Source of the DNA: Cytophagales bacterium | GTDB lineage: Bacteria; Bacteroidota; Bacteroidia; Cytophagales; ES-bin-26 | Direction: 5' to 3' | Length of the DNA: 12,005 nt | NCBI GenBank assembly: GCA_014379925.1 | Contig: JACMKY010000392.1 | Coordinates: 1-12,005 of the forward strand | Part shown: positions 6,443-12,005 of the stretch, in pieces | Numbering within the stretch: the first letter of the stretch is position 1 | Layout: every line of letters begins with the position of its first letter | Made by a program: the position numbers and the translations under genes | Notes under the pieces: model-generated | Told to the model about the DNA's origin: nothing | What the model saw: the letters and a program-made list of their open reading frames with translations, nothing else | The model's database searches: none

Positions 6443-7603
6443 TTGATTAAGCTTGCCATCGTTACCACGCACCCCATCCAATATTACGCTCCGCTGTTCA
6501 AACTGCTGACGGAGCGGGGTCGGATTGAGGTCAAAGTATTTTACACGTGGGAACAAGCGCAACGCAGCCAATACGATCCTGGCTTCGGGAAGACCGTAGC
6601 GTGGGATATTCCGCTCCTGGAGGGCTATGCGTACGCCTTTGTCAAGAATACGGCCCGCCAACCGGGTTCTCACCACTTCCGCGGTATCATCAATTCCACC
6701 CTTCCGCGGGAAGTGGAGAACTGGGGTGCCGATGCCCTGCTCGTCTTCGGATGGAGTTACCACAGTCACCTGAGGGCGATGCGGTATTTCAAAGGGCGAA
6801 TCCCGGTTTTCTTCCGGGGAGATTCCACCCTACTGGACGAACAGCCGTACACCAAGCGACTGCTCCGGAAGGTGATGCTTACGTGGGTTTACCGGCACGT
6901 GGACACCGCGCTCTACGTGGGGCAAAACAACCGGGCCTACTACCTGGAATACGGTTTGAAACCCAGCCAGTTGGCATTTGTTCCCCACGCCGTGGACAAC
7001 CAGCGCTTCCAGCAGTCGGAAACGGAAACCGGACAAGTGGCAAGTGCTTGGCGCGCTTCCCTGGGCATTGACGAAGACGAAACGGTATTTTTGTTCGTAG
7101 GAAAGCTGGAACCGAAAAAAAACCCCGTACTTTTACTGGAAGCTTTCAAAAGGCTCGGACCCGCCAGGGCGCATCTGCTGTTTGTGGGCAATGGAGTGCT
7201 GGAACCGGAATTGAAGCGCTCCGGCACTGCGAACGTCCACTTCATCGATTTTCAGAACCAGGCCCGGATGCCTACCGCCTACCGACTGGGTGACGTGTTC
7301 GTGCTGCCTTCGAAGGGTCCCGGCGAAACGTGGGGATTGGCCGTCAACGAAGCGATGGCCTGCGGCCTGCCGATTCTGGTGAGCGACAAGGTTGGGTGCA
7401 CCGTGGATTTGGTGACCGACGGACGAAACGGGTACGTTTTCCGTTCCGAAAACGTGGACCAGTTGAGCGAGAAAATGCGTTTGCTGTTGTCCCGGACCGA
7501 AAGAACGGACCAGGGCCGGGCTTCCCGCCAACTCATCGAATACTGGTCATTGGAAGTGGCCAGCGAACGCCTGGAAAAGGCAATGGTAGATAGCAACGGT
7601 TAA
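6443..7603 (+). CDS. Glycosyltransferase family 4 (THPIQYY type)
   Basis: This 386-residue GT4 enzyme opens the second forward block. The N terminus MIKLAIVTTHPIQYYAPLFK (1-20) is a recognisable acceptor-domain entry of a polysaccharide glycosyltransferase subgroup. FRGDS is at 124-128 and FVPHAVDNQRF at 179-189. The donor domain has LFVGKLEPKKNPVLLLEAF (217-235) with K221 and K226 near the phosphate site, then LLFVGNGVLEPEL (245-257). The canonical EX7E is intact (E295-TWGLAVN-E303) and is followed by AMACGLPILVSDKVGC. The TTG start is supported by GGAGG just upstream and by the conserved MIKLAIV strand; the only in-frame stop upstream is at 6407-6409 and there is no ATG in between. The next gene begins 8 bases after the stop, so the two are probably co-transcribed. 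Donor and acceptor are unknown. Confidence 0.9.
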   Translation: MIKLAIVTTHPIQYYAPLFKLLTERGRIEVKVFYTWEQAQRSQYDPGFGKTVAWDIPLLEGYAYAFVKNTARQPGSHHFRGIINSTLPREVENWGADALLVFGWSYHSHLRAMRYFKGRIPVFFRGDSTLLDEQPYTKRLLRKVMLTWVYRHVDTALYVGQNNRAYYLEYGLKPSQLAFVPHAVDNQRFQQSETETGQVASAWRASLGIDEDETVFLFVGKLEPKKNPVLLLEAFKRLGPARAHLLFVGNGVLEPELKRSGTANVHFIDFQNQARMPTAYRLGDVFVLPSKGPGETWGLAVNEAMACGLPILVSDKVGCTVDLVTDGRNGYVFRSENVDQLSEKMRLLLSRTERTDQGRASRQLIEYWSLEVASERLEKAMVDSNG

Positions 7604-7611
7604 GCCCGGGA

Positions 7612-8745
7612 ATGCACGAGCCGAAGAGGATACTGTTCATTTGCGGGGCGTCCTACGTTTCGGGTCTCGAGGTGGTCACGTTGGTGCTTATGAAAGGGTT
7701 GAAGGCAAGGGGTCACTTCATTCATTGCGTAGTGTCGGGCTGGAACGACGGGGACTTCATTGGTCGCTTGCGGGAGGAGGACATTCCTTATACCGTTACC
7801 AAACTGGGTTTTTTCTACTTCTCCAAACCACGGTGGACACTCGACGCGCTGGTTCACCTTCCCCAGGGGCTGGCTACTTTTGTGGGCGTGAAGAAGCGGT
7901 TCCGACCTGACTGGGTGTACCACACCTCCTACCGCACCGTCCTCACGCTTTACCCGTTCCTGCGGGAAGAAGAAAACATTTTCAGTTTGCACGAGGCCCA
8001 CTTGCCTTCGCTGAAGAACCGCCTCATCTACCTTTTAATCGAGCAGAAGCTGGCCAGGTTCACCGCCGTTTCCGAATTTATCAAGACCAAGCTGTTAGAC
8101 CTGGGCATATCCGAAAAAAAAATCGCCGTTGTCCTGAACGGCGTGGAGATCAAAAATCAAAATCCCTTGGTTAGTCGGCCATCCTCCCCGTGGATAACCC
8201 GCATTGGCATTGTGGGTCAGATTGGAAGCTGGAAGGGACACGAAGACCTGATCGACGCGCTGCGGATCCTGGCCGGAAGGCAAACCGCTTTCGTCTGCAA
8301 AATATTCGGGAAAGGGGAAGACCAGTACGTGCAGTTCATTCGGAGCAAGGTGCGGGAGTATGGCTTAGAAAACTACGTCGAATGGAAAGGTTTCGTCAAG
8401 GACCAGGACGAAGTTTACCGCGATTTGGACATCGTGGTTGTGCCCAGCCGAAGCGAAGAACCCTGTTCGTTGACCATCATCGAATCGCTCACGCGCGGAA
8501 AACCGGTGATTGTCACCCGAAGGGGCGGTTCTCCGGAATTGGTCAAAGACGGGGTAACGGGATACATCGTAGCCATGAAGGATGCCGCATCCATCGCGTT
8601 GAGGCTGGAAGAATTGATCAAGGACCCGTTTCTTGCCCAATCCATGGCTTTAAATGCTGCGTCCGACGCGCAGTACCGGTTGTCAGACCAAAGAATGATC
8701 AGCGCTTTTGAAAACCTGTTGACCCGTTATGAAACAAACCCGTGA
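7612..8745 (+). CDS. Glycosyltransferase family 4
   Basis: This 377-residue GT4 enzyme begins MHEPKRILFICGASYVSGLE (1-20); the G-x-E at 18-20 matches the acceptor-domain glycine loop. FSLHEAHLPSLKNRLIY (124-140) and FTAVSEFIKTKLLDLGI (150-166) are typical of the interdomain part, followed by VVLNGVEIK (173-181). The donor domain shows RIGIVGQIGSWKGHEDLIDA (197-216) with K208, and IFGKGEDQYV (231-240). EX7E is intact (E283-PCSLTII-E291) and is followed by SLTRGKPVIVTRRGGSPEL. The ATG start is 8 bases after the preceding stop. Its last 17 bases overlap the start of the following methyltransferase, which suggests coupled translation. Likely role: addition of one sugar to the repeat unit at the cytoplasmic membrane face; specificity cannot be read. 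Confidence 0.9.
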   Translation: MHEPKRILFICGASYVSGLEVVTLVLMKGLKARGHFIHCVVSGWNDGDFIGRLREEDIPYTVTKLGFFYFSKPRWTLDALVHLPQGLATFVGVKKRFRPDWVYHTSYRTVLTLYPFLREEENIFSLHEAHLPSLKNRLIYLLIEQKLARFTAVSEFIKTKLLDLGISEKKIAVVLNGVEIKNQNPLVSRPSSPWITRIGIVGQIGSWKGHEDLIDALRILAGRQTAFVCKIFGKGEDQYVQFIRSKVREYGLENYVEWKGFVKDQDEVYRDLDIVVVPSRSEEPCSLTIIESLTRGKPVIVTRRGGSPELVKDGVTGYIVAMKDAASIALRLEELIKDPFLAQSMALNAASDAQYRLSDQRMISAFENLLTRYETNP

Positions 8746-9475
8746 ATCAAAAGCTGATTACGACTTGTGGCACCAGGGAAGGCACGAAGACCGGCCACTG
8801 GACGAGATGGTGCTCTACCCGTGGCACCGGAACGGGTTGTCGTTGCTGAAAGACGTCGCTCAATTGAAAAACCAGCAGGTGCTGGAAGTTGGGTGCGGGG
8901 CCGGCGATTTTTCCATTTACCTGGCCAAGCACGGCGCCAACGTAACCGCAATCGACTTCTCCGAAGAGGCTATCCGGATCGCGCAGCTAAAATCAGCGAC
9001 CCAAGCCGTCCAGGTAGATTTTGTCGTCAAGGATGCCCAGGATTTGTCTTCTTTCCCGACGGGCACGTACGATGTTATCTTTTCCTTCGAATGTCTGGAA
9101 CACCTGCCCGATCCGCAACGCATGGTCAAGGAGTGCTACCGGGTGCTCAAAACGAACGGGAAAATAATTCTGACAACCGAAAATTACTCCAACGCGATGG
9201 TTTTGGCCTGGGTGGTTACTTGGTTGAAGAAAAAGCCCTTCGATTCCGGTTCCGGGGTGCAGCCGATTGAGAATTTCTTCGTTTTCTGGGTAGTTAAACG
9301 CATGTTTCGGAAGGCAGGATTCAAGGAAATAAAAACGGGTGGTACGCACCACGTTTTTCTCCTGTTACCCCGTCTCGATCCCCGTACTTTCGTAAAGAAT
9401 GAATTCAGGAACGGATGGTTGCGGTACGTGTTCAAGCCGTTTGCCAGGCACATGACTTTCTACGGAGTCAAATAA
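8729..9475 (+). CDS. Class I SAM-dependent methyltransferase (Methyltransf_11/UbiG-like)
   Basis: This 248-residue methyltransferase has a clear SAM-binding core: VLEVGCGAGDFSIYLAKHG (51-69), the acidic end of strand 2 in VTAIDFSEEAI (72-82), a KDAQDL loop (101-106), FSFECLEHLPDPQRMV (118-133) and RVLKTNGKIILTTEN (138-152). The N-terminal DYDLWHQGRHEDRP (10-23) resembles the WH...H. stretch that precedes many such domains. ATG start, inside the end of the preceding glycosyltransferase (17-base overlap in another frame). A 16-base gap separates it from the next methyltransferase. The Methyltransf_11 group covers many acceptors, but position among glycosyltransferases points to a sugar or glycan hydroxyl (inference). 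No transmembrane helix is convincing, although 155-165 and 182-190 are hydrophobic. Confidence 0.88.
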   Translation: MKQTRESKADYDLWHQGRHEDRPLDEMVLYPWHRNGLSLLKDVAQLKNQQVLEVGCGAGDFSIYLAKHGANVTAIDFSEEAIRIAQLKSATQAVQVDFVVKDAQDLSSFPTGTYDVIFSFECLEHLPDPQRMVKECYRVLKTNGKIILTTENYSNAMVLAWVVTWLKKKPFDSGSGVQPIENFFVFWVVKRMFRKAGFKEIKTGGTHHVFLLLPRLDPRTFVKNEFRNGWLRYVFKPFARHMTFYGVK

Positions 9476-9491
9476 TGTTTGGTCTACTCCG

Positions 9492-10100
9492 GTGCAATTA
9501 AAGCCGTTTATGGGCCGAGGAAAGGAATTTATACACGCCGCTTACTTCTTTTTGGGACTAGAGCAACCAAGGACCCAAGTAACTCCCAAAGAAAAAGAGC
9601 TCCTGATCAAATACGCGAGTGGAAAGGCAACGGCGGTGGAAATAGGCGTTTTTGAGGGTGCCACCACCCGGATATTGGCCGATTCAATTGCCAGGAAAGG
9701 AATTCTATACGCGATCGATCCATTTTTTAAAGGCCAACTCGGCTTCTCCTGGGGCGAATTCATTGCCGTAACGCACCTGAAAAGAAGTTTGTTGAACCAC
9801 AAGGTAAGGTTCATAAAGGAGTTGAGTTTTAATTCGGTTTCTAAAGTAGGTGACGGGATTGAATTTATATTTATTGACGGAGATCATTCATACGAAGGTT
9901 TCAAACGGGATTGGCACGATTGGTCGGTTAAGCTGAAAGTTGGCGGATACGCGGCCTTGCACGACACCGATATTCACCCTTACGTGCCCGATAGCAGACC
10001 GGGCTCTTATGAATATTTTCAGGACGTCGTCAAGCACGACCCAAGATTCAAGGTGGTTGACCAAGCCGATTCACTGCACATCCTACAAAAGGTGCATTAG
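9492..10100 (+). CDS. Class I SAM-dependent methyltransferase (Methyltransf_24-like)
   Basis: This is a 202-residue methyltransferase of the type often found in polysaccharide and secondary-metabolite loci. It has AVEIGVFEGATTRILADS (48-65; SAM loop), LYAIDPF (72-78; strand 2 acid), and FIFIDGDHSYEGFKRDWHDW (125-144), whose DGDHSYE is the hallmark of the Methyltransf_24/CmcI-like group. KLKVGGYAALHDTDIHPYVP follows (147-166). The conserved Asp and His residues could bind a divalent metal, as in the catechol O-methyltransferase-like relatives; that is family knowledge, not shown here. The start is uncertain: GTG at 9492 gives MQLKPFMGRG, while ATG at 9510 would shorten it by six residues. Both keep all motifs. 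The stop is followed by the polymerase ATG 2 bases later, so the genes are very likely co-transcribed. Confidence 0.85.
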   Translation: MQLKPFMGRGKEFIHAAYFFLGLEQPRTQVTPKEKELLIKYASGKATAVEIGVFEGATTRILADSIARKGILYAIDPFFKGQLGFSWGEFIAVTHLKRSLLNHKVRFIKELSFNSVSKVGDGIEFIFIDGDHSYEGFKRDWHDWSVKLKVGGYAALHDTDIHPYVPDSRPGSYEYFQDVVKHDPRFKVVDQADSLHILQKVH

Positions 10101-10102
10101 AG

Positions 10103-11509
10103 ATGACATCCCACTTCATCAGACTTCCCGATCCGATTGTCGCGGTGACGCTCGTTCTTTGCGCGTGTTCGATTGTCACCACCAATCCTCTTCTTACTTT
10201 CGTCAGCATCCTCTTCGTTCCCTTCTCGATGAAAATGCTCTGGCGGACCGGCGAGCCGCCCGTACTGTTCTTTGGGGTATTGCTGCAATGGTTGACAATT
10301 ACAGTTAAAGTGTTCTATGCCAACTACCTAGGATTGGTTTTTACGGAAGTGCATCAGTTTCCCTTGCAGATCGAGAAAACTTTTTGGTTGAGTATGCTGG
10401 GGCTGTTCTTCTTCACGGTTAGTTTGCACCTCGTTATCCGAAATCTGCGTTTTCAATCCCCGGCTACCATCGAGCAGCTAGTGAAGTACTACGACACTAC
10501 AAAGGTGACGTACGCCTATCTGATCCTGTTCTTTGCATTTCCGGGCATTATTGCCTTGTCGCGTGCGATCCCAGGCCTTCAGCAGCCACTGACCAAGGTA
10601 ATGGAAATGAAATGGTCTTTTTTCTACTTGTTGTTCCTGGTGGTTTTCCTTAAAAAGGAAAACCGTCAAAACTTCTATTTCATTTTCGTCGCGGAAGTAA
10701 TACTGGGTTTTACGGGATACTTCTCTTTTTTTAAAGATTTCATTATCATTGCTCTCATTTGCTACCTCACCCTCGGCATCCGTTTGCAGCCGTTACAATA
10801 CGTTGCCCTTGTTATACTTGGCGCATTCACGTTCAACCTTGCCGTGGTATGGACCTACGTCAAGCCCGAGTACCGTGCGTACTTGTCGGGCGGCGAGCAG
10901 GCGCAGATTGTGACGGTTTCGCAGACCGACGCGCTTTCCAAAATACTGGAGTTGTCCGATAAAATGACCCAGGAAAATTTCGATGACGCCGTGGTTGACC
11001 TGGTTAACCGGGTTTCGTACATTGATTTCTTTTCGGCGAGTATTGCCTACGTTCCCGCTTATTTACCCCACCAGGGAGGAGCAGTATGGTCGGCATCTGT
11101 TCAACACATCTTGCTGCCGAGAATATTTTTTCCCAACAAACCAGCCATCGACGACTCCCAGCAAACCACCAAGTACACGGGCCTCGCCTTTGCCGGGGCT
11201 GAACAGGGAACGTCCATCAGCTTGGGATACATGGCCGAGAGCTACGTCGATTTTGGGGAAACCTACATGTTCATCCCCATCGTTGCGCTGGGGTTTCTGA
11301 TCGGATTCATCTACAAACGGGTGTTGACTGGTTCCATCAACAAACTGTGGGGTTACGGGCTGGTTATGCCGCTGTTTTTTTCCGTCAACATCAACGGATT
11401 TGCTTCCATCAAAATCATCGGCGGATTGGTGATGTATTTTCTGGTGGTGCTCCTGTTGAACCGATTTGTTCTGATTCACATCGATCGATTGGTCCGATCA
11501 AAGCGGTAG
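10103..11509 (+). CDS. Wzy-like polysaccharide repeat-unit polymerase (multi-pass membrane protein)
   Basis: This 468-residue protein has about 12 hydrophobic segments, at roughly 11-27, 29-45, 53-70, 94-112, 136-154, 171-184, 191-208, 210-226, 230-250, 388-405, 417-428 and 434-456. One large hydrophilic loop spans 252-387. That layout is typical of O-antigen/oligosaccharide polymerases, which join lipid-linked repeat units at the outer face of the inner membrane. The loop and its edge contain VNRVSYIDFFSASIAYVP (301-318), LLPRIFFPNKPAIDDSQQTT (337-356) and GTSISLGYMAESYVDFGETY (369-388). The last recalls the G-x-S...G..AE.Y..FG pattern seen in many Wzy-like proteins. Polymerases are poorly conserved, so the call rests on topology, this pattern and the setting. 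The ATG start is 2 bases after the preceding stop. A ligase-like or other glycan membrane protein remains possible. Confidence 0.75.
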   Translation: MTSHFIRLPDPIVAVTLVLCACSIVTTNPLLTFVSILFVPFSMKMLWRTGEPPVLFFGVLLQWLTITVKVFYANYLGLVFTEVHQFPLQIEKTFWLSMLGLFFFTVSLHLVIRNLRFQSPATIEQLVKYYDTTKVTYAYLILFFAFPGIIALSRAIPGLQQPLTKVMEMKWSFFYLLFLVVFLKKENRQNFYFIFVAEVILGFTGYFSFFKDFIIIALICYLTLGIRLQPLQYVALVILGAFTFNLAVVWTYVKPEYRAYLSGGEQAQIVTVSQTDALSKILELSDKMTQENFDDAVVDLVNRVSYIDFFSASIAYVPAYLPHQGGAVWSASVQHILLPRIFFPNKPAIDDSQQTTKYTGLAFAGAEQGTSISLGYMAESYVDFGETYMFIPIVALGFLIGFIYKRVLTGSINKLWGYGLVMPLFFSVNINGFASIKIIGGLVMYFLVVLLLNRFVLIHIDRLVRSKR

Positions 11510-11516
11510 AACGGCC

Positions 11517-12005
11517 GTGAAAATCCTCCACGTCACCCCTTCGTACCACCCGGCGGTTCAGTTCGGTGGTCCGATTCAGTCCGTTCACCTGCTCAACCGG
11601 ACCTTGGTGGCGCGGGGCGTAACGGTCGACGTATTCACGACCAACGCCGGATTGGAACGGAGCCACCGCTCAACCGAATGGCAATGGTTGGACGGCGTGC
11701 GGATCAAATACTTTCCGTATTCCGGGTACGTGCACTACAATTTCTCGCCGCGGCTGTGGAGAAGCCTGTTTCGGGAGGTTGGTCACTACGACCTGGTGCA
11801 CATCACGGCGGTGTGGAACTTCCCCGTGTTGGCGGCGGCATTGGCCTGTCGGCGCCACCGCGTCCCCTACGTGATATCCCCCCGGGGTACGGTTTACCCG
11901 GCAACCATTGCCCTCAAATCGGCCTTCCTGAAGAAAACCTACTACGCCCTCTTTGCCAGACGTTGCCTGACCGGCGCTTCACTGGTTCACTTCACCGCCG
12001 AGGAC
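11517..12005 (+). CDS. Glycosyltransferase family 4, N-terminal part (3' end outside window)
   Basis: An open frame of 163 codons starts at GTG and runs off the right edge, 7 bases after the polymerase stop. It encodes MKILHVTPSYHPAVQFGGPI (1-20), with the PSYHP..QFGGP entry and S-V-H-L-L-N-R-T-L-V-A-R-G helix typical of a GT4 acceptor domain. VDVFTTNAG (38-46), YDLVHITAVWNFP (98-110) and VPYVISPRGTVYPATIA (122-138) follow. The donor domain with the expected EX7E lies beyond the window. The GTG start is chosen because it yields the conserved MKILHVTPSY strand directly. Its spacing places it in the same operon as the polymerase. Donor and acceptor sugars are unknown. Confidence 0.88.
   Translation, partial: MKILHVTPSYHPAVQFGGPIQSVHLLNRTLVARGVTVDVFTTNAGLERSHRSTEWQWLDGVRIKYFPYSGYVHYNFSPRLWRSLFREVGHYDLVHITAVWNFPVLAAALACRRHRVPYVISPRGTVYPATIALKSAFLKKTYYALFARRCLTGASLVHFTAED

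Noticed and set aside
6157..6477. 106-codon cysteine-rich reverse open frame (CDHCNY...CVCQCDDNYLC)
   Set aside because: It spans the structured gap, overlaps the start of the glycosyltransferase at 6443, matches no metal-binding family I know, and much of its cysteine-rich part falls on the palindromic hairpin sequence.
9475..9501. Tiny ATG open frame overlapping the stop of the methyltransferase at 8729-9475
   Set aside because: It has only eight codons before a stop and no sign of being a leader peptide.
1..12005. CRISPR array, tRNA, insertion sequence or phage genes
   Set aside because: No regularly spaced repeats, no cloverleaf-like sequence, no transposase or terminal inverted repeats and no phage proteins were seen.

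Overview
The window reads as part of a cell-surface polysaccharide (exopolysaccharide, capsule or O-antigen) biosynthesis locus. The likely host is a Bacteroidota bacterium, perhaps a Cytophagales/Spirosoma-like lineage. That assignment is inference: the glycosyltransferase at 2363-3628 starts with a GQPSTNPRLVKEAD-type segment that I associate with this phylum, most starts lack a Shine-Dalgarno sequence, and a perfect TAnnTTTG promoter element lies in the largest intergenic gap. No rRNA, tRNA, CRISPR array or transposase was seen.

Layout. 1-390 is the 3' end of a membrane acyltransferase-3 (sugar O-acetyltransferase type). 391-613 is a non-coding gap with a possible scrap of a dead glycosyltransferase. 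614-4945 is a tight forward block: a GT4 glycosyltransferase, an FkbM-family methyltransferase, and two more GT-B glycosyltransferases. 5052-6044 is the only reverse-strand gene, a methyltransferase with an N-terminal Cys4 zinc-ribbon-like region. 6045-6442 is a 398-base divergent intergenic region with a candidate promoter and a nested 66-base hairpin. 6443 to the window end is a second forward block: two GT4 glycosyltransferases, two different SAM methyltransferases, a multi-membrane Wzy-like polymerase, and the first 163 codons of another GT4 glycosyltransferase that runs off the end.

How it fits together (inference from gene content). The six glycosyltransferases would assemble a repeat unit on a lipid carrier at the cytoplasmic face. 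Four methyltransferases of distinct families and one acyltransferase could decorate it, and the polymerase would join units at the outer face of the inner membrane. No initiating sugar-phosphate transferase, flippase, export protein or sugar-nucleotide synthesis gene lies in the window, so the locus should continue on both sides.

I did not find a clearly new type of system. The points most worth a second look are the nested hairpin at 6316-6381, the isolated reverse-strand methyltransferase, the loss of the usual acidic residue in two consecutive glycosyltransferases, the richness in methyltransferases, and the possible glycosyltransferase remnant at about 448-588.
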